Positions 37,264 to 46,697 of a stretch of DNA of 64,000 bases are shown one piece after another. The stretch comes from Rhodococcus sp. 06-235-1A. GTDB lineage: Bacteria; Actinomycetota; Actinomycetes; Mycobacteriales; Mycobacteriaceae. The position numbers and the translations under genes are program-made. Numbering within the stretch: the first letter of the stretch is position 1; each line of letters starts with the position of its first letter. The notes beneath the pieces are model-generated. The model saw only the letters and a list, made by a program, of their open reading frames with translations, did no database searches and had not been told where the DNA came from. Location of the stretch: assembly GCF_002258785.1 (NCBI RefSeq), contig NZ_NOYI01000013.1:186001-250000 (forward strand), given 5' to 3'.

Positions 37264-38715
37264 ATGTCACGATTCATCGACCGCGTGGTGCTGCACGTCA
37301 GCGCCGGCAAAGGTGGCAACGGCTGCTCTTCGGTTCACCGCGAAAAGTTCAAGCCTCTCGGTGGCCCGGACGGTGGCAACGGAGGCCAGGGCGGCGGAGT
37401 CGTCTTCGTCGTCGACAGCAACGTTCACACTCTGCTCGACTTCCACTTCTCCAGCCACGCCAAGGCGGGCAACGGAACCCAGGGCATGGGTGGCAACCGA
37501 GAGGGTGCCAACGGAGAGGACCTGATCCTCAAGGTCCCCGACGGCACCGTCGTGCTCGACAAGAAGGGCAACGTGCTCGCCGACATGATCGGCGAGGGAA
37601 CACGTTTCGACGCCGCTCCCGGCGGATGCGGTGGCCTCGGCAACGCGGCACTCGCGTCCAAGGCTCGGCGGGCACCCGGTTTCGCTCTGCTGGGCGAAGA
37701 GGGCATCGAGCGCGAACTCGTGCTCGAACTCAAGTCCGTCGCCGATGTCGGTCTCGTCGGATTCCCGTCGGCCGGAAAGTCGTCGTTGGTCTCGGTGCTG
37801 TCCGCGGCGAAGCCGAAGATTGCCGACTATCCCTTCACCACTTTGGTGCCCAACCTCGGCGTCGTCTCCAGCGGCGACACCACGTTCACCGTCGCGGACG
37901 TGCCCGGGTTGATCCCTGGGGCAAGTCAGGGTCGAGGTCTCGGTCTCGACTTCCTGCGGCACCTCGAACGGTGCGCCGTGCTGGCTCACGTAGTCGATTG
38001 CGCGACACTGGATCCGGGTCGAGATCCCATTTCCGACGTCGATGCGCTGGAAGCCGAATTGGCCGCGTACAAGCCCGCCCTGTCCGGTGATGCCAGCCTC
38101 GGCGATCTTGCCGACCGCCCCCGCATCGTGGTGTTGAACAAGGCCGACATTCCCGAGGGTGCCGAACTCGCCGAGATGGTCACCGCCGAGTTCGAGTCGC
38201 GTGGCTGGCCCGTGTTCACCATCTCCGCGGTGACGCGCGCCGGTCTCAAGCCCTTGACGTTCGCACTCGCGAAGCTCGTCGAGGACTACCGCACTGCGCA
38301 CCCGGCCCCCGAGCCGCGGCGTCAGGTGCTGCGTCCGGTCGCCAAGAACGACGACAGCTTCAAGGTCGTGAAGGATCCGGACATCCCGGACGGCTTCATC
38401 GTTCGCGGTACCCGACCGGAGCGGTGGGTACGCCAGACGCAGTTCACCAACGACGAGGCCGTGGGCTACCTCGCCGACCGTCTCGCGCGGCTCGGTGTCG
38501 AGGATGCACTGATCAAGGCCGGCGCGCAGCCCGGTGCTTCGGTCACCATCGGCGACGTGTCGTTCGATTGGGAACCGCAGACTCCGGCCGGTGTCGAGAT
38601 CACGATGACGGGCCGTGGCACCGATGCCCGACTCGATCAGGTCGAGCGCATCGGCGCATCCGAACGTAAGCATGCCCGCCAGGTTCGTCGCGGGCTCGAT
38701 ACCGAACAGGAGTAG
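37264..38715 (+). CDS. obg: GTPase Obg/CgtA
   Basis: Ribosome-assembly and stress-linked GTPase, 483 residues. The glycine-rich Obg fold spans about 1-158 ([34 protein letters not shown]). The G domain has G1 GFPSAGKSS near 166, switch [11 protein letters not shown] near 213 and NKAD near 290. The C-terminal OCT domain (about 350-430) contains [22 protein letters not shown] precedes ATG 37264. proB starts two bases after its stop. Confidence 0.95.
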   Translation: MSRFIDRVVLHVSAGKGGNGCSSVHREKFKPLGGPDGGNGGQGGGVVFVVDSNVHTLLDFHFSSHAKAGNGTQGMGGNREGANGEDLILKVPDGTVVLDKKGNVLADMIGEGTRFDAAPGGCGGLGNAALASKARRAPGFALLGEEGIERELVLELKSVADVGLVGFPSAGKSSLVSVLSAAKPKIADYPFTTLVPNLGVVSSGDTTFTVADVPGLIPGASQGRGLGLDFLRHLERCAVLAHVVDCATLDPGRDPISDVDALEAELAAYKPALSGDASLGDLADRPRIVVLNKADIPEGAELAEMVTAEFESRGWPVFTISAVTRAGLKPLTFALAKLVEDYRTAHPAPEPRRQVLRPVAKNDDSFKVVKDPDIPDGFIVRGTRPERWVRQTQFTNDEAVGYLADRLARLGVEDALIKAGAQPGASVTIGDVSFDWEPQTPAGVEITMTGRGTDARLDQVERIGASERKHARQVRRGLDTEQE

Positions 38716-38717
38716 CC

Positions 38718-39857
38718 GTGGTGTCGGCGCGTGAATTCGATTCGCCCGTAACGGCTTTCACCGATACCCGTCGCACGATTGCCGACGCCAAGCGCATCGT
38801 GGTCAAGATCGGCTCGTCGGCGCTCACCAGTCTCGACACCGGTCTCGATCTGGGTCGACTCGACCTGCTCGCAGACGCCATCGAGTCTCGGATGCGTAGT
38901 GGAACCGATGTGGTCGTCGTATCGTCCGGCGCGATCGGTGCAGGCATGGCCCCATTGGGTCTGGCCCGACGGCCACGCGATCTGGCAACCAAGCAGGCTG
39001 CGGCGAGCGTCGGACAGCTCGCCCTGGTCAATGCGTGGAGTTCGTCGTTCCATCGGTACGGACGGACCGTGGGACAGGTGCTGTTGACGGCCGAGGACAT
39101 CGCGCGTCGAACAAACCATCGCAACGCGCAGCGCACGTTGGATCGCCTGCGCTCGCTCGGTGCCGTTGCCATCGTCAACGAGAACGACACGGTCGCCACC
39201 GCGGAGATCCGGTTCGGCGACAACGACCGTCTCGCCGCTCTGGTGGCCCACCTCGTCGGCGCGGACGCACTGTTCCTGCTCTCGGATGTCGACGGGTTGT
39301 ACGACGGTGATCCTCGCAAGGGCGGGGCAACGTTGATTCCCGAGGTGACCAGTCCCGAGGACCTCGACGGCGTCGTCGCCGGTTCGGGGGGCGCTCTCGG
39401 CACCGGAGGAATGGCGTCCAAGTTGTCCGCTGCGCGCCTCGCAGCCGACGCCGGTGTTCCGGTGTTGCTGGCTGCCGCATCCGACGCTGCCCAGGCGCTG
39501 ACGACGTCCGAGGTGGGAACCGCGTTCGCGGCCCGGCCGACGCGGTTGTCCGCTCGGAAGTTCTGGGTCCGGCACGCCGCCGATGCGGCCGGGGAACTCC
39601 ACCTCGATGCCGGGGCAGTGCGAGCGGTCGTGGAACGGCGACGATCATTGTTGTCCGCGGGCATCACGTCGGTGACGGGGTCCTTTCACGGCGGAGACGT
39701 CGTCTCGCTCGTCGACCACGACGGCGCGTTGGTCGCCCGCGGGGTCGTCGCGTACGACTCCGGCGAGCTTGCCGGGATGCTGGGGCGGTCGACGGGGGAG
39801 CTCGCCGCAGAGCTACAGCGCCCGGTGGTTCATGCCGACGACCTGGTCCCTGCCTGA
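38718..39857 (+). CDS. proB: glutamate 5-kinase
   Basis: First enzyme of proline synthesis: phosphorylates L-glutamate. The predicted 379 residues start at GTG 38718. The amino-acid kinase domain has [13 protein letters not shown] near residue 25, [16 protein letters not shown] near 69 and IVNENDTVA near 154; a C-terminal PUA domain covers about 285-370. The partner reductase gene proA lies about 22 kb downstream. The 3' end overlaps the convergent sirtuin gene by 28 bp. Confidence 0.95.
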   Translation: MVSAREFDSPVTAFTDTRRTIADAKRIVVKIGSSALTSLDTGLDLGRLDLLADAIESRMRSGTDVVVVSSGAIGAGMAPLGLARRPRDLATKQAAASVGQLALVNAWSSSFHRYGRTVGQVLLTAEDIARRTNHRNAQRTLDRLRSLGAVAIVNENDTVATAEIRFGDNDRLAALVAHLVGADALFLLSDVDGLYDGDPRKGGATLIPEVTSPEDLDGVVAGSGGALGTGGMASKLSAARLAADAGVPVLLAAASDAAQALTTSEVGTAFAARPTRLSARKFWVRHAADAAGELHLDAGAVRAVVERRRSLLSAGITSVTGSFHGGDVVSLVDHDGALVARGVVAYDSGELAGMLGRSTGELAAELQRPVVHADDLVPA

Positions 39858-40696
39858 TCGAGGGTGTCGGCCAGCGTGGTCGCTGTCTCCGAACAACCGG
39901 AGTGCAGTGTGAGAGTGGCGAATTCGTCGCCGCGGGTGGCGCCGCGATTGACGATGACGATGGGCTTTCCGGTCTTGGCCGCGTGCCTGACGAAGCGCAG
40001 GCCGGACATCACCGTCAGCGAGGAGCCGAGCACCAGAAGTGCGTCGCTTCGGTCGACGAGGTCGTAGGCCTCGGCCACGCGCGGCTTGGGCACGCTTTCA
40101 CCGAAATAGACGATGTCGGGTTTGAGTATGCCGGAACATGTTTCGCAGTCGACCATGCGAAAATGCGCGGTCGACGAGATGATGGCATCGGCATCGGGTG
40201 CGATCTCGACGCCCTCCGCGGGTGCAACCGACTCGAGGAAGCCGGGATTGGCACGGTCGAGTCGCCGGGCCAACTCGAACCGCGAGATCAGCCGCTCACA
40301 CTTCAGGCAGCGAACCCGGGCGTAGACGCCGTGCAGGTCGATGACGTTCCGGCTGCCCGCCTTGGTGTGCAGCATGTCCACGTTCTGGGTGATGATTCCG
40401 GTGACGACACCAGCACGTTCGAGCCTGGCCAGCGCTCGATGTCCGTCGTTGGGCACCGCCGCATCCATGTGCCGCCATCCGACATGATTGCGGGCCCAGT
40501 AGTGGCGTCGGAACTCCGCGTCACCGATGAACTGCTGGAACGTCATCGGGTTGCGGGGCGGTGACTGCGGGCCACGGTAATCGGGAATGCCTGAGTCCGT
40601 GGACATGCCCGCGCCGCTGACGACGGTGACGGTCTTTCCGTCGAGCAGCGCGACGAGTTGCCCGTACGTTGTGACGGACGCGGTGGGTGCATTCAC
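39830..40696 (-). CDS. Sir2-family NAD-dependent protein deacylase
   Basis: Sirtuin of 288 residues that removes acyl groups from lysine using NAD+. The NAD motif [19 protein letters not shown] is near residue 25, [13 protein letters not shown] near 103, and catalytic His lies in DLHGVY near 121. Zinc cysteines are in CLKC (about 129-132) and CETC (about 184-187). The Rossmann closing motif [12 protein letters not shown] is near 220. An insertion between the cysteine pairs (about 140-180) is longer than in compact sirtuins, as is usual for class II actinobacterial members. Its acyl preference is unknown. Confidence 0.9.
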   Translation of the reverse strand: MNAPTASVTTYGQLVALLDGKTVTVVSGAGMSTDSGIPDYRGPQSPPRNPMTFQQFIGDAEFRRHYWARNHVGWRHMDAAVPNDGHRALARLERAGVVTGIITQNVDMLHTKAGSRNVIDLHGVYARVRCLKCERLISRFELARRLDRANPGFLESVAPAEGVEIAPDADAIISSTAHFRMVDCETCSGILKPDIVYFGESVPKPRVAEAYDLVDRSDALLVLGSSLTVMSGLRFVRHAAKTGKPIVIVNRGATRGDEFATLTLHSGCSETATTLADTLDQAGTRSSA

Positions 40697-40740
40697 TTCG
40701 TCCAGGGTAGCGACCGATCGGGGTACGGGCTACCGACGCA

Positions 40741-40780
40741 CACGGCCCGCACGGACGCGTGAGCGTCGGTGCGGGCCGTG
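40741..40780 (-). terminator. terminator after ectC
   Basis: CACGGCCCGCAC (40741-40752) pairs perfectly with GTGCGGGCCGTG (40769-40780), and ACGC/GCGT extends the stem inside. It ends the ectABC transcript right after ectC. Confidence 0.8.
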
Positions 40781-40793
40781 GGAAAGTGCGGTG

Positions 40794-41192
40794 TTACGCG
40801 GGTACCTCGACGAGGGGGTACACGCCGTTCTCGTCGTGCGTCTCGTTGCCGACGACGGGAGGATTGAACACACAGAGCATGCGCATCTGGGTACGCGGTT
40901 CGACCGTGTGGCGCTCGTGTCCGTTGAGCAGGTACATCGATCCCGCTCCGAGCTCGTAGGTCTCGCCGGTCTCGCGGTCGGTGAGCGTTCCCTCGCCCTC
41001 GATCAGCCAGACGGCCTCGACGTGGTTGGCGTAGTGGAAGTTGTTCACCGTGCCGGCCTGGATCGTGGTCTCGTGGAACGAGAACCCGACCTTGTCGCCG
41101 CCGAGGATGATCCTCTTGCTGCGCCAGTTGCCGTCTTCACTCGAGATGTCGCGGTCGGTTCCGGTGATCTCCTGCGTGGTGCGAACGATCAT
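40794..41192 (-). CDS. ectC: L-ectoine synthase
   Basis: Cyclises N-gamma-acetyl-2,4-diaminobutyrate to the compatible solute ectoine. The predicted 132 residues start at ATG 41192 after AAGGAGGACATCGT. It is a cupin: VGFSFHETTIQAGTVNNFHY near residue 35, HVEAVWLIEGEGTL near 58 and LNGHERHTVEPRTQM near 89. The N-terminal MIVRTTQEITGTDRDI is typical of EctC. It lies 40 bp after ectB. No ectD (ectoine hydroxylase) follows; a terminator does. Confidence 0.96.
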   Translation of the reverse strand: MIVRTTQEITGTDRDISSEDGNWRSKRIILGGDKVGFSFHETTIQAGTVNNFHYANHVEAVWLIEGEGTLTDRETGETYELGAGSMYLLNGHERHTVEPRTQMRMLCVFNPPVVGNETHDENGVYPLVEVPA

Positions 41193-41232
41193 ACGATGTC
41201 CTCCTTCGATATCTGTGCGTGCGAACGGGTCT

Positions 41233-42510
41233 CTAGGAGAGCACTTTCGCGACAGCACTTTCGATGATGTCCAGGCCGCGATCGAGTTCCTCGATCGTCG
41301 TGGTCAACGGGGGAAGTAGCTTGACGACCTCGTCCTTCGGTCCTGCGGTCTCGACGAGCAAGCGCTCGTCGTAGCACAGCTGAGAAACCTTGCCTGCCAA
41401 CTCGGCGTCGTCGAAGACCAGGGCCTGAACCATGCCGCGACCGCGGGTCGAGATGCCGTCGAACTTGGCGCAGAGCTTGATGAAGCGATCCTGGATGTGC
41501 TCACCCTTGGCGAGGGTTTCCTTCTCGAACGTGTCGTCGGACCAGTAGTGGTCGATAGCTGCCTTCGCTGTGACGAACGAGGGGTTGAAACCGCGGAAGG
41601 TGCCGTTGTGCTCACCCGGCGACCAGACGTCCAGCTCGGGCTTGAACAGCGTCAGCGCCAGCGGCATGCCGTAGCCGCCGATGGACTTCGACAGTGTGAC
41701 GATGTCGGGGGTGATGCCGGCTTCCTCGAACGAGAAGAACTGGCCGGTGCGTCCGCAGCCCATCTGGACGTCGTCGACGATCAGCAGGATTTCGCGACGC
41801 GAGCACAGCTCGGCCAGCGCACGCAGCCATTCCGGACGCGCGACGTTGATGCCGCCCTCACCCTGGATGGTCTCCACGATCACTGCGGCCGGCCGATTGA
41901 AACCGCTGCCCGAGTCGTCGAGAACGCGCTCGAACCACTGGAAATCCTCGGTGACGCCGCCGAAGTAGTTGTCGTACGGCATCGGGGTGGTGTGCACCAA
42001 CGGGATTCCGGCGCCAGCTCGCTTCATCGAGTTGCCGGTGACCGACAGCGCGCCGAGTGTCATGCCGTGGAAAGCGTTGGTGAAGTTGATGATTGCCTCG
42101 CGGCCGGTGACCTTGCGGGCCAACTTCAGTGCTGCTTCGACGGTATTGGTACCCGTCGGTCCCGGGAACTGAACCTTGTAGTCCAAGCCGCGCGGGTCGA
42201 GGATGTTCTTCTTGAACGACTCGAGGAACTCACGCTTGGCAACGGTGGACATGTCCAAACCGTGGGTGATTCCGTCGCTGGTGATGTAGTCCACCAATGC
42301 GCTCTTGATCATGTCGTTGTTGTGGCCGTAGTTGAGTGCGCCTGCTCCACCGAAGAAATCGAGGTAGTCGTTGCCGTCCTCATCGGTGATGACCGAGTTC
42401 TTCGCGGTGGTGAACACGGCGGGCCACTGGCGGCTGTAGCTCCGCACACCGGACTCGACGGTCTCGAATACATCGGGCTTCTCTGTTGTCACGGTGTTCT
42501 TTTCGGTCAT
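41233..42510 (-). CDS. ectB: L-2,4-diaminobutyrate--2-oxoglutarate transaminase
   Basis: PLP class III aminotransferase of 425 residues that makes diaminobutyrate from aspartate semialdehyde. It starts at MTEKNTVTTEKPDVFETVES, preceded by AAAGGAACAAGCAGAAC. PLP-site marks are NFTNAFHGMTLGALSVTGN near 139, DDVQMGCGRTGQFF near 240, and LSKSIGGYGMPLA near 266 with the Schiff-base Lys. The frame is open upstream through ectA with no stop, so an EctA-EctB fusion of 600 or more residues could also be made. The middle gene of ectABC. Confidence 0.95.
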   Translation of the reverse strand: MTEKNTVTTEKPDVFETVESGVRSYSRQWPAVFTTAKNSVITDEDGNDYLDFFGGAGALNYGHNNDMIKSALVDYITSDGITHGLDMSTVAKREFLESFKKNILDPRGLDYKVQFPGPTGTNTVEAALKLARKVTGREAIINFTNAFHGMTLGALSVTGNSMKRAGAGIPLVHTTPMPYDNYFGGVTEDFQWFERVLDDSGSGFNRPAAVIVETIQGEGGINVARPEWLRALAELCSRREILLIVDDVQMGCGRTGQFFSFEEAGITPDIVTLSKSIGGYGMPLALTLFKPELDVWSPGEHNGTFRGFNPSFVTAKAAIDHYWSDDTFEKETLAKGEHIQDRFIKLCAKFDGISTRGRGMVQALVFDDAELAGKVSQLCYDERLLVETAGPKDEVVKLLPPLTTTIEELDRGLDIIESAVAKVLS

Positions 42511-43059
42511 GTTCTGCTTGTTCCTTTCGTAATTCCGCGACGCGTCGGGGCCTACGGTGTAGAGCTCCTCGGCTTCGTGGCTATCAGGGAAATCGTTGGG
42601 CGCGAACAAATCCGACCTGACGATGTCGGTGCCTCGCTTGCGTGCGAGGCTCGTGAAGGTTGCGATGGACGCTTCGTTGTCCGGGCTGATCGTCGTTTCC
42701 AGATGCGTGATGCCCTGTGGCTCGAGGCGGTCGAGCAGCTCCATCAGCATGCGACCGGCAAGTCCCTTGCCACGCTGGTCCGCATCCACGGCGACCTGCC
42801 ACACGAACAGTGTGCGCGGGGCGTCCTGGCGGATGTATCCGGTGACGAAACCGACTGCGCGGCCGTCGATATCGGATACGACAGTGGTGGCCGCGAAATC
42901 ACGGCACCACAACACGTACGAGTAGCTGGAATTGAGATCCAGAACTCGCGAATCTCTTGCGATCTCCCAGAGCCGGACTCCGTCGGAGATCTGTGGCTTA
43001 CGAAACTTCACTGCGTCCGGCGCAGTGAGCGGGGTACCTCTCAGCAATGCGGGCTTCAT
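42511..43059 (-). CDS. ectA: L-2,4-diaminobutyrate N-gamma-acetyltransferase, fused in frame to ectB
   Basis: GNAT-family acetyltransferase that acetylates diaminobutyrate with acetyl-CoA. The domain covers about 180 residues (KPQISDGVRLWEIARDSRVL, SSYSYVLWCRDFAATTVVSD, acetyl-CoA loop VDADQRGKGLAGRML, LETTISPDNEASIATFTSLA). I start at ATG 43059 (MKPALLRGTPLTAPDAVKF), although no ribosome-binding site is visible; ATG 43131 is in frame and would add 24 residues. After the usual EctA end (EELYTVGP) the frame continues ASRNYERNKQN directly into the ectB start. The sequence gives no stop codon for EctA alone, which is unusual. Confidence 0.9.
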
Positions 43060-43102
43060 AGGAAATACAAACGTAACAACGTTGCCGAGGCATATCGACT
43101 GC

Positions 43103-43122
43103 TCCGGGAAATCGACCCCGGA
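43103..43122. promoter_or_regulatory. inverted repeat upstream of ectA
   Basis: TCCGGG and CCCGGA (43103-43108 and 43117-43122) are perfect 6-bp arms with an 8-bp spacer, about 45 bp before the chosen ectA start. This could be an operator or chance in high-GC DNA. If the longer ectA start at 43131 is used it would lie inside the coding region. Confidence 0.25.
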
Positions 43123-43234
43123 ATCGGACATGCTTCCCCAGGTTAACCACTGAATGTGATGGTGCTCACACGATCGGTGCCCGGCAGGCGTTACCCAGAA
43201 ATGCGCGGTATAAACCCCAGTTTGCCGAAAATCT

Positions 43235-45352
43235 CTACTTCGGTGTCGCGAGGGCGAACGGCAACACCGCCGAAGCGCCTGCCGACCTCAGAGCAGACGT
43301 GGCGCAGGTGAACGTCCACCCCGTGTCGGTGACCAGATCGATCAACAGAACCGGGCCCGTCACGGACGATACGTCCGGAACGTCCCACGAGTCCACCAGC
43401 CCGGCGACCCGAAACGCCGAATTGGCGGCCGATACCGGTGGATGACCAGCCCTGACCTGCATGACCCCGAGATCCTGCAATTTGCCGACCGATGCCAATC
43501 GCGCGGCAATCGACCGCACCAGGAGCGGGTGGGTAGGGGAGTCGAGAGCCAGAACGGCAGTGGGCCGCTGCTTCCATTCCCAGTTGGCGAGCACGGTGAT
43601 GCAAGCCTTCTCCAGCGCGTCCGTGGCCGGAGCGTCGGGCGCATCGAGCAGGGCGCGCAGGCGGCTGCCCCAGCCCAGGTCGGTGAGTCGACCCAGCACG
43701 CGCCCGGGTTCGTGTGGGTCGGTGATCTTGCCCGAGAGCGAGACACCCAGCTTCTTCATGCCGCTCGGCCACTGCTTTCTGGGCTGCAGGTCGATGCCCG
43801 GCCTATCCAGACGTGCCCTCGCCGAGTCGACCGAGGCCGCATCCACCGATGCCGACAGGTGCTCGCCCGTGCAGTTGTCGCACCGGCCGCATCGGTCGGA
43901 CTCGCTACCGGGTGCGCCGAGATCCGGGTCGTCGAGTTGTCTCCGCAGGAACTCCATCCGGCAGCCGTCGGTGCCCTGGTAGTCGATCATCGCCTGCTGT
44001 TCGCGGTCCCTGGCCTGTTCGAGACGCTCGTAGCGGGCCGCGTCGTACGTCCATTGCTCCCCGGTGGCCATCCAACCGCCACGGACGCGTCTGACCGCGC
44101 CGTCGACGTCGAGAACCTTCAGCACCATCTCGAGCCTGCTGCGACCCAGCTCGACCAGGGGCTCCAGCGCCTGCGTCGACTGGGCCTTGTCGGTGTTCAA
44201 GGCATCGATGACCTGCCGCACCAGATGCTCGCGGGGGAATGCGACCGAGGCGAAGTAGCTCCAGATCTGCCGATCCTCGTGACCGGGAAGCAACACGACA
44301 TCGGCTCGCTCGGTAGCGCGCCCGGCACGGCCGACCTGCTGGTAGTACGAGATCGGAGACGACGGGGCCCCCATGTGCACGACGAAGCCGAGATCGGGCT
44401 TGTCGAAGCCCATGCCCAGTGCGGACGTGGCGACCAGGGCCTTGACTCGGTTGGCCAGCAGGTCACCCTCGAGCGATTCGCGCTCGGTCGGGTCCGTCTG
44501 ACCGGTGTACGACGCGACGACGTGGCCCTGGTCGGTGAGCAGCGCCGCGAGGTCCTTCGCCGCCGAGACAGTCAGTGTGTAGATGATTCCCGAACCGGGC
44601 AAGGTCTTCAGGTGGTCGCCGAGCCACGCCGCCCGTTCGGTGGCGTTGTCGATTTTCACCACTGCCATGCGCAGTGAGTCACGGGCGAGCCCGCCCCGCA
44701 GTACGAGCGTGTCACCACCGCCGACACCCAGCTGCGCGGCGACGTCGTCCACCACTCGGTCGTTGGCCGTTGCAGTGGTAGCGAGTACGGGGATACCGTC
44801 GCGCAGCTCGGCGATCAGGGTGCGGATGCGTCGATAGTCCGGCCTGAAATCGTGACCCCAGTCCGAGACGCAGTGCGCCTCGTCGACCACGACGAGGCCG
44901 GCGTCTCCGGCCAGGGACGGCAGCACCTGATCGCGGAAGTCGGGGTTGTTCAATCGCTCGGGACTGACCAGCAACACGTCGAGCTCACCGGAGTCGACCT
45001 GCTGGTGAATGTCGTCCCATTCGGTCATGTTTCCGGAGTTGATGGTGGCCGCACGGACGCCCGCTCGCTCGGCGGAGGCAACCTGGTTACGCATCAGTGC
45101 CAACAGGGGAGAGACGATCACTGTCGGACCGAGGCCCTGCGCGCGCAACAGCTTCGCGGCGATGAAGTAGACGGCCGACTTGCCCCAGCCGGTCCTTTGC
45201 ACCACCAGCGCCCGCCGCCGGTGCACGACGAGGGCCTCGATTGCCGTCCACTGGTCTTCCCGCAGCACCGCGTCGGGGCCAGCGAGTTCGCGCAACAACT
45301 CCTCGGCGCTCTCGCGCAAGTTCCCGGTCGTGGGCTCCGTGGTCGCTGTCAT
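43235..45352 (-). CDS. RecQ-family ATP-dependent DNA helicase
   Basis: The predicted 705 residues start at ATG 45352, which has GGAG three bases upstream; ATG 45361 is in frame and possible. Helicase motifs: RTGWGKSAVYFIAAKLLR near 50 (Walker A), DEAHCVSDWGHDFRPDY near 146 (DEAH and the RecQ aromatic loop), TATAND near 185, and YYQQVGRAGRATERADVVLL near 313 (motif VI). A zinc site follows (CRMEFLRRQL, CGRCDNC), then a long C-terminal region that lacks an obvious HRDC domain and may be a phosphoribosyl-transferase-like or regulatory fold (GPVLLIDLVTDTGWTF). This C-terminal type is common in actinobacteria. It unwinds DNA in repair and recombination. Confidence 0.85.
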   Translation of the reverse strand: MTATTEPTTGNLRESAEELLRELAGPDAVLREDQWTAIEALVVHRRRALVVQRTGWGKSAVYFIAAKLLRAQGLGPTVIVSPLLALMRNQVASAERAGVRAATINSGNMTEWDDIHQQVDSGELDVLLVSPERLNNPDFRDQVLPSLAGDAGLVVVDEAHCVSDWGHDFRPDYRRIRTLIAELRDGIPVLATTATANDRVVDDVAAQLGVGGGDTLVLRGGLARDSLRMAVVKIDNATERAAWLGDHLKTLPGSGIIYTLTVSAAKDLAALLTDQGHVVASYTGQTDPTERESLEGDLLANRVKALVATSALGMGFDKPDLGFVVHMGAPSSPISYYQQVGRAGRATERADVVLLPGHEDRQIWSYFASVAFPREHLVRQVIDALNTDKAQSTQALEPLVELGRSRLEMVLKVLDVDGAVRRVRGGWMATGEQWTYDAARYERLEQARDREQQAMIDYQGTDGCRMEFLRRQLDDPDLGAPGSESDRCGRCDNCTGEHLSASVDAASVDSARARLDRPGIDLQPRKQWPSGMKKLGVSLSGKITDPHEPGRVLGRLTDLGWGSRLRALLDAPDAPATDALEKACITVLANWEWKQRPTAVLALDSPTHPLLVRSIAARLASVGKLQDLGVMQVRAGHPPVSAANSAFRVAGLVDSWDVPDVSSVTGPVLLIDLVTDTGWTFTCATSALRSAGASAVLPFALATPK

Positions 45353-45434
45353 AGGCTCCATCGTGCAGCAAGCATCCGACAACAAACGCGGCCCGGTCGG
45401 AAACGGTCGGACCGTGCAGCCCGAGAGGACAACG

Positions 45435-45878
45435 GTGGTCGATCCCGATTCCGATTCGATGCCGGCCGACCAGGGACCCCTGCATCGTCGGTTCTGGGCT
45501 CTGGCAGTGGTGTTCACCGGCGGAGTGGCGGGTACAGCAGTCCGTTACGTGATCGAGGAGCAACTGCCGCACTCGGCATCGCAGTGGCCGACGGCAACCT
45601 TCGGGATCAACATCGCCGGTGCATTCGTGCTGGGCCTTCTACTCGAGTCGCTGGTTCGTGGCGGGCCCGATGCCGGAGTTCGGCGCAGGCTGCGGTTGCT
45701 GGGAGGTACGGGGTTCTGCGGTGCGTTCACCACGTACAGCACGTTCGCCCTCGAGACAGTGGAAGGGTTCCGGGGTGGGTTCACCGTGCTGGCAGTGACC
45801 TACGCAGTGGTCAGCGTGATTCTCGGAATACTTGCGGCCTGGGCGGGAATCGTACTGGCAGGCAAGGTGGTTCGATGA
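45435..45878 (+). CDS. crcB1: fluoride channel subunit CrcB/Fluc 1
   Basis: Small fluoride channel protein, 147 residues from GTG 45435, chosen because GAGAGGACAAC lies directly upstream; the frame is open further upstream, but that part overlaps the helicase gene. Four hydrophobic segments carry the family marks TFGINIAGAFVLGLLLESL near 54 and GGTGFCGAFTTYSTFALE near 94. A second crcB follows with ATGA overlap, so a heteromeric channel is likely. It lowers cytoplasmic fluoride. Confidence 0.92.
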   Translation: MVDPDSDSMPADQGPLHRRFWALAVVFTGGVAGTAVRYVIEEQLPHSASQWPTATFGINIAGAFVLGLLLESLVRGGPDAGVRRRLRLLGGTGFCGAFTTYSTFALETVEGFRGGFTVLAVTYAVVSVILGILAAWAGIVLAGKVVR

Positions 45879-46246
45879 TCGCGCTGTGGATTTCGTTGGC
45901 CGGCGGGTTGGGTGCGGTGGTTCGCTTCTTCGTCGATGCGGAAGTGAAGACACGTCTCGTGGCACGAACGAGCTTTCCCTGGGCGACGGTCGGCATCAAC
46001 GTGTCCGGGTCTTTCCTGCTGGGTTTGCTGGCCGGGTGGGTGACGTTCCGCGCCGGCTCGACCGACGTCCAAGCCGTCATCGGCACCGGTTTCTGCGGCG
46101 GGTACACCACGTTCAGCACGGCGAGCATCGAGACAGTCCGGTTGCTACAGCAAGGGCGTCGACGAGATGCCGCCGTCAACGCGATCGTGTCTCTGCTTGC
46201 GTCCGTACTCGCGTGCGGCGGCGGCCTCGCTCTCGCGTCGATGTGA
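45875..46246 (+). CDS. crcB2: fluoride channel subunit CrcB/Fluc 2
   Basis: Second Fluc subunit of 123 residues, start ATG 45875 coupled to crcB1. Marks: GGLGAVVRFFVD near 10, TVGINVSGSFLLGLLAGWV near 38, GTGFCGGYTTFSTASIETVR near 70. Paired crcB genes are common in actinobacteria, where the two subunits form antiparallel heterodimers. I see no fluoride riboswitch in front of the pair. Confidence 0.92.
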   Translation: MIALWISLAGGLGAVVRFFVDAEVKTRLVARTSFPWATVGINVSGSFLLGLLAGWVTFRAGSTDVQAVIGTGFCGGYTTFSTASIETVRLLQQGRRRDAAVNAIVSLLASVLACGGGLALASM

Positions 46247-46283
46247 GGTCGGAAACCACGATGGTTCGTCCCGCGGGCTCCAC

Positions 46284-46688
46284 TCACGCCTGACTGACGC
46301 GCACCATGTTCCCGGCGGGATCGCGGAATGCCGCGTCGCGCGCTCCCCACGGCTGACTGGTCGGTTCCTGCAGAATTTCGGCGGTGCCCGCCGCCCGGAT
46401 CCTCTCGAACGCGCCGTCGAGGTCATCGGCGCGGAACAGCAGGCCCGGCAGTTCACCCTTGGCGAGCAGGGCGGCGATCTGATCACCGAGTTCCTGCGAG
46501 CGGCCCGCATGCGGCTGCGACAACACGATCTCGATTTCGGGTTGATCGTTGGGGGACAACGTGATCCAGCGAAAGCCGTCGTTGGCGACCTCGCTCTTCA
46601 CCTCGAGTCCGAGGGCGTCGCGATAGAAGGCCAGAGAGGCATCGGGATCGTCGGTGTAGACGTGTACGTGGCTCAGTGAAAGTGTCAT
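46284..46688 (-). CDS. VOC-family (glyoxalase/bleomycin resistance-like) protein
   Basis: The predicted 134 residues make a vicinal oxygen chelate fold with two beta-alpha-beta-beta-beta modules (LSHVHVYTDDPDASLAFYRD at 5-24; DLDGAFERIRAAGTAEIL near 85; DAAFRDPAGNMVRV at the end). Potential metal residues are His8 and a later Glu/Asp. The substrate is unknown. The gene lies 9 bp after the araC-type gene and is probably co-transcribed with it. Confidence 0.8.
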   Translation of the reverse strand: MTLSLSHVHVYTDDPDASLAFYRDALGLEVKSEVANDGFRWITLSPNDQPEIEIVLSQPHAGRSQELGDQIAALLAKGELPGLLFRADDLDGAFERIRAAGTAEILQEPTSQPWGARDAAFRDPAGNMVRVSQA

Positions 46689-46697
46689 GAGCAAAGG

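Noticed and set aside
45353-45434. Fluoride riboswitch before the crcB pair
   Set aside because: The short gap shows no recognisable riboswitch core, and part of it is needed for the divergent helicase promoter.
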